DNA of 64,000 bases. Source: Sulfurovum sp. 16-42-52 (lineage in GTDB: Bacteria; Campylobacterota; Campylobacteria; Campylobacterales; Sulfurovaceae). How positions within the stretch are numbered: the stretch's first letter is position 1; each line of letters starts with the position of its first letter. The stretch is from contig NCHB01000005.1 in assembly GCA_002281755.1 (NCBI GenBank), forward strand, positions 1 through 64,000, in the 5' to 3' direction. A program made the translations under genes and the position numbers. This document shows, piece by piece, positions 8,807 through 18,777 of the stretch. Below the pieces are notes generated by a model that was given only the letters and a program-made list of their open reading frames with translations, was not told the origin of the DNA and did no database searches.

Positions 8807-9670
8807 TTACTCTTTGCCTGCGATGGCTTTTGCCATACCGATAAGATTTTCCGACCAGTTGGGTGCGAGCGGACTTATCTTTTTTACTGGTATCTGTAAC
8901 TCTTTAGCTATGACTTGTGACACTGCATCAGAAAATTCTGGTTGTGTAAAGATGGCGCTTACACGTTCTTCTTTTGCTTCAGAGAGCAAATGCATCAGCA
9001 CTTTGGGTTTGGGCTCTTTGCCTTCTACTTCAACAGCTATCTGCTCCAAATCATAAGCCTTCGCAAAATACCCCCATGAAGGATGAAAAACCATAAACTT
9101 CCGCTGATTTCCCAGCGTTGAAAGTATCTGTTTTATTTGGGTATCGGTCTCTTCGACAGTAAGCAAAAAAGCCTCAAGATTTGTTTTATAAAAGCCTGCA
9201 TTGGCAGGGTCTTTCTGTGCCAATGCTTTATAAATAGTTTGAGCGATATGTTTTACATTTGCAGGTGAAGTCCAAATATGCGGATCGCTGCCTGTGTGGT
9301 TGTGTCCCTCATGATGGGCTTCGTGTTCGTCGTCGTCATGCGCTTTTGGCATCTCGATTTTTGTTATCCCTTCAGCAAGATCGACGATTTGCATCTTGGG
9401 GTTGAGACTTTTAAACTTGCCAAGCCAAGCTGCTTCAAACTCTACACCGATAGCAAAATAGAGTTCAGCTTTAGAGATCTCTACCATTTGGCTCGGTTTG
9501 GGTTCGTAGTTGTGGGGTGAGTTGCCGGGTTGTACCATCACTGCCACATTTACCTTCTCTTTGCCGATGGCTTTGACGAATGTCTGTTCAGGCAAGTTGC
9601 TCACTATGGTGTTGATATTTGCAAATAGCATCGTGTTAAGGGTCAGTAAAATTAGGGTCATTTTCATCAT
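8807..9670 (-). CDS. znuA: Zinc ABC transporter substrate-binding protein
   Basis: 287 residues with an N-terminal signal peptide (about 17 residues, ending LFA). It is a cluster A-I metal-binding protein: GNSPHNYEPKPSQ carries the first His ligand, DPHIWTSP the second, and HPSWGYFAKAY the third. Between them is the His/Asp-rich loop DDDEHEAHHEGHNH, typical of ZnuA rather than manganese proteins. First gene of znuACB. The start is uncertain: three Met codons lie within the first four residues and no strong ribosome site is seen. A Zur operator could not be identified. Confidence 0.9.
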   Translation of the reverse strand: MMKMTLILLTLNTMLFANINTIVSNLPEQTFVKAIGKEKVNVAVMVQPGNSPHNYEPKPSQMVEISKAELYFAIGVEFEAAWLGKFKSLNPKMQIVDLAEGITKIEMPKAHDDDEHEAHHEGHNHTGSDPHIWTSPANVKHIAQTIYKALAQKDPANAGFYKTNLEAFLLTVEETDTQIKQILSTLGNQRKFMVFHPSWGYFAKAYDLEQIAVEVEGKEPKPKVLMHLLSEAKEERVSAIFTQPEFSDAVSQVIAKELQIPVKKISPLAPNWSENLIGMAKAIAGKE

Positions 9671-9901
9671 AAATAATTATAGCCAAAGAATGATTACAAA
9701 AGACCTTAGTTTTAGCAACTAAGTCGCATTTGCAGAAAGTCATCATTACTTGATTTAAAAAATGCATAAAACTTAAGCAGTCAAACTATCTACTTAGGCA
9801 AGGATGCGTGCTATAATCATTAGCATATCGATACTTTACCAAAATGTGTTTATTTTACGGTAGAAATAGATGCGAAGAATAGACAAACCAAAGGAAAAAC
9901 G
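9671..9901. other. Divergent intergenic region znuA / transglutaminase cluster
   Basis: 231 bases without a gene. It holds a TATAAT on the minus strand at 9676-9681, very close to the znuA start, and the extended -10 of the rightward cluster at 9809-9817. No inverted repeat clear enough to call a Zur or Fur box was found. Confidence 0.5.
9809..9817 (+). promoter_or_regulatory. Extended -10 promoter of transglutaminase/ATP-grasp operon
   Basis: TGCTATAAT, identical to the comF box, with an expected leader of about 75 bases before the first gene, whose ribosome site is AAAGGA. No good -35. Confidence 0.55.
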
Positions 9902-12900
9902 ATGGCACTTAAAGTTGTACTCTCCCACAAGACGCATTACAAATACGATAAATACATTTCGCTCTCTCCACATAGTATCAGATTGCGTCCTGCACCACAC
10001 TGTAGAACACCGATTGATGCGTATTCGCTGAAGATTACGCCTGAAAACCATTTTATCAACTGGCAGCAGGATCCTTACGGCAACTATGTGGCGCGTATTG
10101 TCTTCCCTGACAAAGTCAAAGAGTTTGGCATCGATGTAGAGGTCATCGCCGATCTGGTTTCTATCAATCCCTTTGATTTTTTTGTTGAATCCTACGCGGA
10201 GCATTTTCCTTTTGTCTATAAAAAAGAACTCTTGGATGAACTGATACCTTATCTTGAAGTGACAGAAAAAGGCAAAAAGCTTACAAAGTTCATCAAGTCA
10301 TTGGATCTTAAAGAGCAAAAGATTAACGACTTTTTGGTTTATCTCAATATGGAAATCTACAAATACCTAAACTATACGGTACGGCTTGAGGCGGGTGTGC
10401 AGACCTGTGAAGTCACACTCGATAAAAAGTTGGGAAGCTGCAGGGATTATGCCTGGCTTTTTGTGCAGGTACTGAGATCTCTGGGTCTTGCGGCGCGTTT
10501 TGTCTCAGGCTATTTGGTACAGCTCAAAGCCGATGAAAAATCACTCGATGGCCCAAGCGGACCAGAAGATGACTTCACCGATTTGCATGCATGGACAGAA
10601 GTCTATTTACCGGGGGCAGGTTGGGTCGGGCTAGATGCAACCAGCGGTCTTTTTGCAGGAGAAGGGCACATACCTCTTGCCTGTACGGCACACTATGAAA
10701 GTGCCCATGCCATCGAAGGGTTTAGCGACAAATGTAAAACCGAATTTGAATTTTCCAATACCGTCACACGGCTCTTTGAGTCACCCAGAGTCACCAAACC
10801 CTACAGGGATGACCAGTGGGATGCCATCTATCAACTCGGATTTGATGTCGATGAAGAGTTGGAAAAAAATGATGTCAGACTCTCCATGGGAGGAGAGCCA
10901 ACCTTTGTCTCCATAGACGACATGGAGTCAGCACAGTGGAATACTGCTGCGGATGGTCCCGAAAAAAGAGCCCTTGCAGATACACTCTCAAGAAAGCTGC
11001 TAGGCTCTTTTGGCAAAGGCGGTATGCTCCATTATGCACAGGGAAAATGGTACCCGGGTGAGCCTGTGCCGCGCTGGCAGACCTCCATCATCTGGAGAAA
11101 AGACGGCAAAAAAATCTGGAAAAACCCCGATCTTTTTGCCAGCATGAACGAAACCTACAGCTATACCCACGAAGATGCTCTAAAGTTCCTCAGTACCTTG
11201 TCTTTAACTTTGGGTATCAGCACCGACTACATAGAAGAGGCTTTTGAAGACCCTGTGCACTACATCATCAAAGAAGCCTCTTTGCCTATCGATATCGACC
11301 CCACAGCCTTTGATCTCACAAGTGCCACCGAGCGAAAAACCATTGCTAGGGTACTCAGTCAGGGGCTTGATAAACCTGTGGGCTTTGTACTACCGCTCAA
11401 CTACTCACAGGAGACCTGGGTCAGTTCAAGTTGGGAGTTTAAGCGGGGAAGATTGCTTCTGATTCCGGGAGATTCACCTCTGGGGCTTAGACTTCCGATG
11501 GACTCACTCATAGAAAACCCAGAATTTGAACTTGGACTTCATCCTGAGCCAGATCTCTTTGCCAAAGTACCCAAACTTGCCAAGTTTCGCAAAAAAGCCA
11601 AAAAGCAATGTGCCAAAACCGAAACGCTGAGACTCACCACCGATCCAGGCGGTATGTTTGTGCGTACGGCGCTCAATTGTGAGATCAGAAGCGGGAAACT
11701 TTACATCTTTTTACCGCCGCTCAACCATACCGAAGCCTTTTTGAAACTCATCGCCGCCATAGAAGCCGTGGCAGCAAAACTAGACATCAAAGTGGTGCTT
11801 GAAGGCTATGAGCCTGCACACGATTTGCGTCTTGATACCATCAAAGTGACACCGGATCCCGGCGTTATCGAAGTCAACATCCAGCCTGTGACTTCATGGC
11901 GTGAACTCACCGATAACTTTTTTACACTCTATCAGGATGCCAAAGAGTCAAGACTGGGGACAGAGAAGTTTATGCTCGATGGTAAACACACCGGTACAGG
12001 GGGAGGCAATCATGTCACTATCGGTGCGATGAAGCCTGCGGATAGTCCATTGCTCAGACGCCCAGAACTGCTTAGAAGTCTCATCACCTTTTGGCAACAT
12101 CATCCGGGGCTTTCGTATCTATTCTCAGGCGCATTCATCGGACCGACTTCTCAGGCACCGCGTGTGGATGAGGGTAGGGCTGAAAACCTCTATGAACTTG
12201 AGATAGCCTTTTCTCAGATACCACAAGATGAAGAGGTGCCGTTTTGGCTCACCGACAGGCTTTTTAGACATATGCTGACCGATATTACGGGCAACACGCA
12301 CCGTTCTGAGTTTTGTATCGACAAGCTTTACTCACCTGATTCGAGTTCAGGGAGGTTGGGCATCTTGGAGCTTCGTGCTTTTGACATGCCGCCACACCCC
12401 AAAATGGCACTGATGCAAAATCTGCTCATACGGACTTTAGTCTCTTTGTTTTGGCGCAAACCCTACAAACATAAACTGGTTCGCTGGGGTACACAGCTGC
12501 ATGATAAGTTTTTGCTTGAGCATTATGTCAAAGAAGACATCAAAGATATCGTGTCGTTTTTAAATAATGAAGGGTATAATTTTGAATTAGACTGGTTTGA
12601 TCCTTTCTTTGAGTTTAGGTTTCCGCTTTATGGCATGGCAACAGTGGAAAACATCCATCTTGAGTTGCGTGCTGCGATAGAGCCTTGGCATGTGCTTGGC
12701 GAAGAGAGCGGTTCGCAAGGGACATCACGTTATGTGGACTCTTCTTTGGAACGGGTGCAGATAAAAGTGAGTAACTTTACGGCTGAACGCTACGTGCTGA
12801 CCTGTAATGCTGTCGTGATACCGCTCAGTCCTACCGCGGTTGAAGGCGAGTTTGTGGCGGGCGTCAAATACAAAGCATGGCAACCGTGGTCTGCACTGCA

Positions 12901-13270
12901 TCCGACTATCGGGGTAGATACCCCTTTGGTCTTTGATATTGTCGATAAATGGAACCAACGATCCATCGGCGGGATGACCTATTTTGTCTCTCACCCAGGA
13001 GGCAGAACCTATGAGACCTTCCCTGTCAACAGCAATGAAGCTGAATCCAGACGGGTCAATCGGTTCTGGGACTTTAACCATACACAAGGCGGGGTGGATT
13101 ATGTTGCCGCATCGATCATCAAACAGAGTATAAGTGAAGTAAACGGTGCCAAAAGAGCTGTGATGCATAAAGAGAAAACAGGAGATAAAGTGTTTATTTA
13201 CCAAGATGTGCTATCAAGCCTTGAGTACCCCAATACACTGGATCTTAGACGAAAGTGGGCGAAACAGTAA
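9902..13270 (+). CDS. Transglutaminase-like / DUF2126 fusion protein
   Basis: 1122 residues. The N-terminal third is a bacterial transglutaminase-like protein: an N-terminal beta region, then Cys180 in GSCRDYAW, His229 in LHAWTEVY and Asp245 in GLDATSG, a complete Cys-His-Asp triad. The remainder matches DUF2126 (COG4196), with a glycine-rich motif HTGTGGGNH near residue 695; this domain has been proposed to be a carboxylate-amine ligase. Such fusions normally sit with circularly permuted ATP-grasp and alpha-E proteins, as here. The likely role is forming or cleaving peptide-like amide bonds in the cytoplasm, product unknown. Next gene starts immediately after the stop. Confidence 0.87.
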   Translation: MALKVVLSHKTHYKYDKYISLSPHSIRLRPAPHCRTPIDAYSLKITPENHFINWQQDPYGNYVARIVFPDKVKEFGIDVEVIADLVSINPFDFFVESYAEHFPFVYKKELLDELIPYLEVTEKGKKLTKFIKSLDLKEQKINDFLVYLNMEIYKYLNYTVRLEAGVQTCEVTLDKKLGSCRDYAWLFVQVLRSLGLAARFVSGYLVQLKADEKSLDGPSGPEDDFTDLHAWTEVYLPGAGWVGLDATSGLFAGEGHIPLACTAHYESAHAIEGFSDKCKTEFEFSNTVTRLFESPRVTKPYRDDQWDAIYQLGFDVDEELEKNDVRLSMGGEPTFVSIDDMESAQWNTAADGPEKRALADTLSRKLLGSFGKGGMLHYAQGKWYPGEPVPRWQTSIIWRKDGKKIWKNPDLFASMNETYSYTHEDALKFLSTLSLTLGISTDYIEEAFEDPVHYIIKEASLPIDIDPTAFDLTSATERKTIARVLSQGLDKPVGFVLPLNYSQETWVSSSWEFKRGRLLLIPGDSPLGLRLPMDSLIENPEFELGLHPEPDLFAKVPKLAKFRKKAKKQCAKTETLRLTTDPGGMFVRTALNCEIRSGKLYIFLPPLNHTEAFLKLIAAIEAVAAKLDIKVVLEGYEPAHDLRLDTIKVTPDPGVIEVNIQPVTSWRELTDNFFTLYQDAKESRLGTEKFMLDGKHTGTGGGNHVTIGAMKPADSPLLRRPELLRSLITFWQHHPGLSYLFSGAFIGPTSQAPRVDEGRAENLYELEIAFSQIPQDEEVPFWLTDRLFRHMLTDITGNTHRSEFCIDKLYSPDSSSGRLGILELRAFDMPPHPKMALMQNLLIRTLVSLFWRKPYKHKLVRWGTQLHDKFLLEHYVKEDIKDIVSFLNNEGYNFELDWFDPFFEFRFPLYGMATVENIHLELRAAIEPWHVLGEESGSQGTSRYVDSSLERVQIKVSNFTAERYVLTCNAVVIPLSPTAVEGEFVAGVKYKAWQPWSALHPTIGVDTPLVFDIVDKWNQRSIGGMTYFVSHPGGRTYETFPVNSNEAESRRVNRFWDFNHTQGGVDYVAASIIKQSISEVNGAKRAVMHKEKTGDKVFIYQDVLSSLEYPNTLDLRRKWAKQ

Positions 13271-15766
13271 ATGCCGATGTTTGACAGCTATGCTTCTGAA
13301 TCTTCTTTTGATGAAGTCTATGACACAGATTTGCATCCAAGACCTCGTTGGAAAAAGATCATTGAGAGCATCCAATCCTCAGGCTTGGATGCTCTCAAAC
13401 AGAAACAGGCAGAAATCGACTGGCACCTTGAAGACAACGGGGTAACGTACAACATCTATGATGATTACGATAAACCCGCACACCGTTCATGGAGTCTGGA
13501 TCCCATCCCTTTTGTCATCGAAGCCAAAGAGTGGAATGAAGTCAAAAAAGGCTTAAAACAACGCGCTAAACTGTTAAATCTCATCTTAAAAGATCTCTAC
13601 GGCGAACAAAAACTCATCAAAGAAAATATCGTCCCTGCTGAAGTCATTTTCGGTCATAGGGGATTTTCTACCGAAGTGTTTGATTTTGGTGCAAAAGAGG
13701 ATTTCAATCTCTACTTTTATGCCACCGATATCGCCAGAGGACCCGATGGTAAAATGTGGGTCATTTCGGATAAAACACAGGCACCCTCAGGACTTGGCTA
13801 CGCTATAGAGAACAGACTGACCATGAATGTCATCTCTCAGGATCTCTATCCTGAAGTCCAGACCAAAAAGCTCTCTCCTTTTTTGTATGCTTTTAAAGAT
13901 GTACTCAAGGATCTCACAGGCGGTGATCTCTCCAAAGCAGCACTTTTGACACCCGGACCTTACAATGAAACCTATTTTGAACATGCCTATTTGAGTTCTT
14001 ATCTGGAAGTTAGCCTTGTTCAGGGACAAGATTTGCTGAGCAAGAACGGTTCATTGTGGATGAAGAGTCTGGGTGGTCTCAAACAAATCAATACGCTTCT
14101 TAGACGGGTCGATGACCGTTTTGCTGATCCGCTTGAACTTAAAGATGACTCCAGACTGGGAGTTGCAGGTTTGGTTGAGTCGATGCGTCAAAACAACCTC
14201 CATATGATCAACCCCATTGGTTCAGCCATACTTGAAAATATCGGGCTCAATCCTTTTATGTCAAAAATAGCCCAATACTTTTTACATGAAGATCTCATAC
14301 TGCCCCAGATAGCAACATGGTGGTGTGGTCAGAAAAAAGAACTTGACTATGTACTTGAAAATATGGAAACACTGGTCATCAAAAAAATAGACCGCACCAC
14401 TGAGATACAAGTCTATTTTGGCAAAAGCATGACGCAGGAAGAGCGGGAAAATCTGGGTGAACTGTTACAAAAAGACCCCTACAAATATGTGGCGCAGGAA
14501 GATGTGGATTTTTCCACTGTGCCGTATTATCATAAAGGAAAGATTGAGCCCCGAAATGCCGTTATCAGGTCGTTTGCTTTGCGAAAAAATGATGACTATA
14601 CTGTCATGAATGGCGGCTTGGTTCGCATGGCTTCAAGTAAGGATTCTCTAGTCGTCTCCTCAAATTCCGGTGGCATCAGTAAGGACCTTTGGATACTAGG
14701 AAAAGACAAATCAATGCCCTTGTTTCCTTCCCAGCCCAATCCGACACCCTACGTTGAAACCTCAATCCACACCATCTCAACGCTCAAAGCAGAAAATCTT
14801 TTTTGGCTGGGAAGATACCTTTCACGCTCAGTCTCAACAGCCAGACTGATATCCCATGTTATCAAAAAGATAACAAACTTTTATCGATATGAGGTTGCTA
14901 CTTCAAAAGAGTCTCAAGTCATTTTGCAAAATGCCTTAACCCATATGACGATGACATACCCTGGATTTATGGATCCGGACAATCAGAAAAATCTCGATGT
15001 ATTTCCGATGAGAGAGCTGACCTCGGTGATAAAAGATGTTCATCGTTCCGGCTCTTTAACACTTACCCTGATGATGCTTGCCAATGCCAACATCAACCTA
15101 AAAGATCTTTTGACTTTGGAGTCTTGGAAGCTTTTTGACAGAATCCAAAAAGAGTGGGGTGCATTTGCCAACAGAAAAGGGGATACCACCTTGGTCGTTG
15201 CCAGTGAACTTGACAATCTGCTCATCTACCTCATGGCGTACAAAAAACTTGTAGAAGACAGTATCTTTAAAGAGCAGGGACTTATCTTGTACCATATAGG
15301 CTACAAAATAGAAGATGCCCTGCTGCTCATCTCAAAAGCAAAATCGATGTTATGCCTCAAGCTGGACAAATCGGTGGGGCACGATGTGCTTGAAGGTATG
15401 CTCAACTCGATGGAAAGTTTTAATGCGTACAGAGCACACTACAAAAGTTCTTTGACACTTGAACATGTCGTTGATTTTCTCATTTTCAATACCCAGTTCC
15501 CAAAGTCACTGCATCACACCATACGTACCTTGCTTAGTGAATTTAAACTCTTGCCCAAAGCAAAAGAGACTTGTACTTCCTATGAAGAAATGATGATGAA
15601 AGCAAAATCCCTCCTGCATGATGTTGACTTAAAAACACTCTTGCTGACTGAAGAGAGTGAGGGGATATACCTCAGGCTTGATGAATTGCTTACAACACTT
15701 TCTGATCTTTTTTTGGCTTGCTCCAACGAGTTTTCCAATACCTACTTTGCACATTACGGTGAATAA
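13271..15766 (+). CDS. Circularly permuted ATP-grasp / alpha-E fusion protein
   Basis: 831 residues. Residues 1 to about 480 form a circularly permuted type 2 ATP-grasp ligase (DUF404/DUF407), with LTPGPYNETYFEHAYLS near residue 220 and a DDRF segment near 285. From about residue 505 an alpha-E helical domain (DUF403) starts with ENLFWLGRYLSR. In many genomes the two are separate proteins, and this same window has the separate versions at 16.7-18.8 kb. ATP-grasp enzymes activate a carboxylate as acyl phosphate and join it to an amine. Start immediately follows the previous stop; the next gene begins one base after its own stop. Confidence 0.87.
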   Translation: MPMFDSYASESSFDEVYDTDLHPRPRWKKIIESIQSSGLDALKQKQAEIDWHLEDNGVTYNIYDDYDKPAHRSWSLDPIPFVIEAKEWNEVKKGLKQRAKLLNLILKDLYGEQKLIKENIVPAEVIFGHRGFSTEVFDFGAKEDFNLYFYATDIARGPDGKMWVISDKTQAPSGLGYAIENRLTMNVISQDLYPEVQTKKLSPFLYAFKDVLKDLTGGDLSKAALLTPGPYNETYFEHAYLSSYLEVSLVQGQDLLSKNGSLWMKSLGGLKQINTLLRRVDDRFADPLELKDDSRLGVAGLVESMRQNNLHMINPIGSAILENIGLNPFMSKIAQYFLHEDLILPQIATWWCGQKKELDYVLENMETLVIKKIDRTTEIQVYFGKSMTQEERENLGELLQKDPYKYVAQEDVDFSTVPYYHKGKIEPRNAVIRSFALRKNDDYTVMNGGLVRMASSKDSLVVSSNSGGISKDLWILGKDKSMPLFPSQPNPTPYVETSIHTISTLKAENLFWLGRYLSRSVSTARLISHVIKKITNFYRYEVATSKESQVILQNALTHMTMTYPGFMDPDNQKNLDVFPMRELTSVIKDVHRSGSLTLTLMMLANANINLKDLLTLESWKLFDRIQKEWGAFANRKGDTTLVVASELDNLLIYLMAYKKLVEDSIFKEQGLILYHIGYKIEDALLLISKAKSMLCLKLDKSVGHDVLEGMLNSMESFNAYRAHYKSSLTLEHVVDFLIFNTQFPKSLHHTIRTLLSEFKLLPKAKETCTSYEEMMMKAKSLLHDVDLKTLLLTEESEGIYLRLDELLTTLSDLFLACSNEFSNTYFAHYGE

Positions 15767-15767
15767 A

Positions 15768-16712
15768 ATGATTTATGATATTTTCCACAAAACAGAGTTT
15801 GTCTATCAGCACAATGTGACTTTCAGCCATAACCTTGCACGACTCAAACCCAAAACAACATCCTGCCAAAAACTTTTGGATTTTTCGATGGAGATTTCTC
15901 CCTCAGTGTTTGAGACCTACGAATTTACAGATATGTTTGGCAACAATACAACCCATATGCTCATTAGAGAGCCTCATCACACATTGACCGTTACAGGCAA
16001 ATCAAAGGTAGAGCTTTTCCCTGAGCGTATGGAAAAACACATCGAACACATTAAACTCCAAAGTATCACCTATGCTAAAGCGCTCGATAGACTCTCGCAT
16101 TTTCAAATCGATGATGTCTTTGCTAAACAATATCTTTTTGAATCTGCCCTGATTCCCTATGCTTCAGAGTCCATCAAGGCGTATGCTCTCAAGTCTTTTG
16201 CCAAGAACAGAGATCTTTTTGAAGCAGCACAGGAGTTTATGGAGCGTATCTATACTGATTTTGACTTTGTTTCGGGTTTTTCAGATATCACAACACCCGT
16301 AGAAGAGATCTTTGAAGCCAAAAAAGGTGTCTGTCAGGATTTTGCCCAGTTTGCCATCTCTGCGTTACGCAGCATCGGTTTGCCTGCACAATACAGAAGC
16401 GGTTACATCGAAACACTGCCGCCGGAGGGAAAAGAGAAGCTTTTTGGTGCAGATGCCTCACATGCATGGTTCAGCCTTTACATTCCCAACGCCGGCTGGA
16501 TAGATTTTGACCCGACGAACAATCTCATCCCCAAAGAGCAACATATACTTTTGGGTTCAGGAAGAGATTACCACGATATCTCACCACTTAAAGGTGTGGT
16601 CATGAGCAGCGGTGAGAGTAAATTGTCTGTGATGGTAGATGTCAGAAAAGAAGAGACACAGAAGCAAAAGCTTGACGGTGCCATACAACGCCAAATGCAA
16701 AGCCAGCAATAA
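15768..16712 (+). CDS. Transglutaminase-like protein
   Basis: 314 residues from the ATG at 15768, which lies one base after the preceding stop; the longer frame starting within the previous gene is rejected. Beta-rich N-terminal domain, then the catalytic triad Cys189 (GVCQDFAQ), His232 (SHAWFSLY) and Asp248 (DFDPTNN). No signal peptide, so cytoplasmic. It is a second, stand-alone transglutaminase-like enzyme of the cluster; bacterial members act as peptidases or amide exchangers. Ends the rightward block and converges on the alpha-E gene. Confidence 0.86.
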   Translation: MIYDIFHKTEFVYQHNVTFSHNLARLKPKTTSCQKLLDFSMEISPSVFETYEFTDMFGNNTTHMLIREPHHTLTVTGKSKVELFPERMEKHIEHIKLQSITYAKALDRLSHFQIDDVFAKQYLFESALIPYASESIKAYALKSFAKNRDLFEAAQEFMERIYTDFDFVSGFSDITTPVEEIFEAKKGVCQDFAQFAISALRSIGLPAQYRSGYIETLPPEGKEKLFGADASHAWFSLYIPNAGWIDFDPTNNLIPKEQHILLGSGRDYHDISPLKGVVMSSGESKLSVMVDVRKEETQKQKLDGAIQRQMQSQQ

Positions 16713-16733
16713 TGCTGAGCGATGCGCTCTAAA

Positions 16734-17411
16734 CTACTCTTCTATAATAAGCTTATCGATTGTAGCGTAGATACACTCCATCATAGCATAGGGTAGCTCA
16801 TCGATGTACTCTTGGGGACAATTATCAAATATATCCAATTCAGGATTGAGCATTTTAATCGCCACATTGATCTCTTTAAGTATCAAATCGGTCATTGATT
16901 TTTCTTTCCCCAGCCTCAGACGTAAATCAACCTCTTCCACCAGTTTGCCCAGTTTGAAAAAATAATCACTGCTTTTTCTGTGACCCCTGTGTGCATGGGC
17001 ACCCCAAATAATCATAATTAAAGAGAGTGCTTTGTCCAAATCATTATAATCAATATGGCTGCGCTTGGTTTGCATGCTTTGAAAGAGTTCATTCAATGCG
17101 ATAATCTCACCAAAAGCAACACTGTCGATGTAGGCACGTGAGATGATGGCATTTTCTCTGGCTTGAAGCATCAGATTCCCAAAGTTGGCTGCATGTTTTC
17201 CTCTGATGGCTTTGTGCAGAAAATCCATCGCACTCACATACTTGATGTCAATGTCAAACTTTTTATACAACAAGGTTCCGGCTTTTCTATCGACATCGAT
17301 GATCAGATCATAAGCTTTGTTGATTTCATACAAGGTACCCTCCATTCGCTGAAGATATCTACCCAGCCAGTACATACTACTGGCTACATTTGCTGTCAAT
17401 AACTGTTCCAT
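16734..17411 (-). CDS. Alpha-E domain protein (DUF403)
   Basis: 225 residues, all helical, beginning with the signature SSMYWLGRYLQRMEG near residue 11, the same as the alpha-E half of the fusion at 13271-15766. Function unknown; alpha-E proteins invariably accompany circularly permuted ATP-grasp proteins. The gene starts one base after the stop of the ATP-grasp gene upstream (17413-18777), so the pair is co-translated. Converges on the transglutaminase gene with 21 bases between the stops. Confidence 0.85.
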   Translation of the reverse strand: MEQLLTANVASSMYWLGRYLQRMEGTLYEINKAYDLIIDVDRKAGTLLYKKFDIDIKYVSAMDFLHKAIRGKHAANFGNLMLQARENAIISRAYIDSVAFGEIIALNELFQSMQTKRSHIDYNDLDKALSLIMIIWGAHAHRGHRKSSDYFFKLGKLVEEVDLRLRLGKEKSMTDLILKEINVAIKMLNPELDIFDNCPQEYIDELPYAMMECIYATIDKLIIEE

Positions 17412-17412
17412 C

Positions 17413-18777
17413 TTATAACTCCATTACCCAAGTATCTTTAAAACCGCCGCCTTGTGAAGAGTTCACCAGATAATTACCCTCTTGCAGCGCATAGCGTGTT
17501 AAACCGCAATTCCACACTTTGACATCTTTACCCATCACCACATAAGCTCTAAAATCCGCTTTTCTGTCTTGAAGCTTTCTGTCAAGAAAACACTTTTCAT
17601 CATAAAATTCTATCAATTCCTGTGCGATAAACCGTCTTGGTTCAGCTTTGATGGTCGCTTTAAGATCTTTGATTTGTATCGCCGTGAGTGAGTGCCCAAA
17701 TAACACACCATACCCACCGGCTTCAGCAACATCTTTAATAACCAGTTTTTCCATATTGTCCATCACATAGTCCATATCTTCTTTAAAATACGGCAAATAG
17801 GTCGGTGCATTTTTCAAGATGGGCTTTTCATTCAAATAATACTCTATCATCTTTGGCACAAAATAATAAATACCTTTGTCATCAGAAACACCATTACCAA
17901 TCGCATTCATCAGTGCCACGTTACCAGCCAAATACGCTTCAACCAAACCTGGAACACCAATCAGACTGTCAGGATTGAAGAATTTCGGATCTAAAAATTC
18001 ATCATCAAGACGTTTATAAATCGCTCCGACTTGTATTTTCTTGCCATTGTAGTTTTTAAAATAGACTTTTTTATCTATGACGACTAATTCATGGGCACGA
18101 ACAAGCTGCGCACCAATCTCCTGAGCAAGATAGCTGTGCTCATAATAGGCTGAGTTGAACCTTCCGGGCGTCAGTACCACATTAATCCCTCCCGTATTGA
18201 CATACTCCATGGCATCAGTGATTATCTTTGGATAATTTTTAATCGGTTCGATTTTCAAATTTTCAAAAAAATCTGGAAAGATTTTTCTATAGGTATCGCG
18301 TATGGAGAGAGGATAACTCGCTCCGCTTGGAACACGCAAGTTGTCTTCGAGGATGACCCACTCATCATCTGAAGAATCTTTGACTAGGTCTATACCATTG
18401 ATGTGTGTTCTGACTTTTTTTGAGGGTGAAAATCCGACAAATTCTTTAAGAAAACCACTGGCACTCTCTATAAACTCTTTGGGGATAATACCGTCTTTGA
18501 CGATCTTGGCATCGGTGTAAAGATCTTCAAGAAAAAGATTTAACGCAGTGACTCTTTGGATCAATCCTTTTTCAATCTTGCTAAACTCTTTTTTTGAAAT
18601 AATTCTTGGAATCACATCAAAAGGCAGAGACTGTTCAATAAAATTGCCGTCTTTATAGAGATTGAAGTTTACAGCAAACTTATCCATATAACTTTGAAAT
18701 TCATTGATTTTATGTCTATCCTGCTGTGCAAAAATATCCCAAAATTTTTTATGAAGTTTTGTCGATTTTTCTAACAT
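17413..18777 (-). CDS. Circularly permuted type 2 ATP-grasp protein
   Basis: 454 residues, one ATP-grasp unit (DUF404/DUF407). It shows LTPGRFNSAYYEHSYLA near residue 225, KRLDDEF near 275 and the glycine-rich end NSSQGGGFKDTWV. It is clearly paralogous to the N-terminal half of the fusion at 13271-15766 but not near-identical, so not a recent duplication. GGAGGA lies 9 bases before the start, and a minus-strand TATAAT is at 18817-18822. Predicted to be a peptide or amide ligase; substrate unknown. Confidence 0.86.
   Translation of the reverse strand: MLEKSTKLHKKFWDIFAQQDRHKINEFQSYMDKFAVNFNLYKDGNFIEQSLPFDVIPRIISKKEFSKIEKGLIQRVTALNLFLEDLYTDAKIVKDGIIPKEFIESASGFLKEFVGFSPSKKVRTHINGIDLVKDSSDDEWVILEDNLRVPSGASYPLSIRDTYRKIFPDFFENLKIEPIKNYPKIITDAMEYVNTGGINVVLTPGRFNSAYYEHSYLAQEIGAQLVRAHELVVIDKKVYFKNYNGKKIQVGAIYKRLDDEFLDPKFFNPDSLIGVPGLVEAYLAGNVALMNAIGNGVSDDKGIYYFVPKMIEYYLNEKPILKNAPTYLPYFKEDMDYVMDNMEKLVIKDVAEAGGYGVLFGHSLTAIQIKDLKATIKAEPRRFIAQELIEFYDEKCFLDRKLQDRKADFRAYVVMGKDVKVWNCGLTRYALQEGNYLVNSSQGGGFKDTWVMEL

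Noticed and set aside
12725-13204. Minus-strand 159-codon frame within the DUF2126 gene
   Set aside because: Lies wholly inside a clearly conserved gene, has no ribosome site, and its protein looks unlike a real one.
15657-15767. Longer start for the stand-alone transglutaminase gene
   Set aside because: The extra 37 codons overlap the previous gene out of frame and do not resemble the family; the ATG at 15768 is ideally placed.
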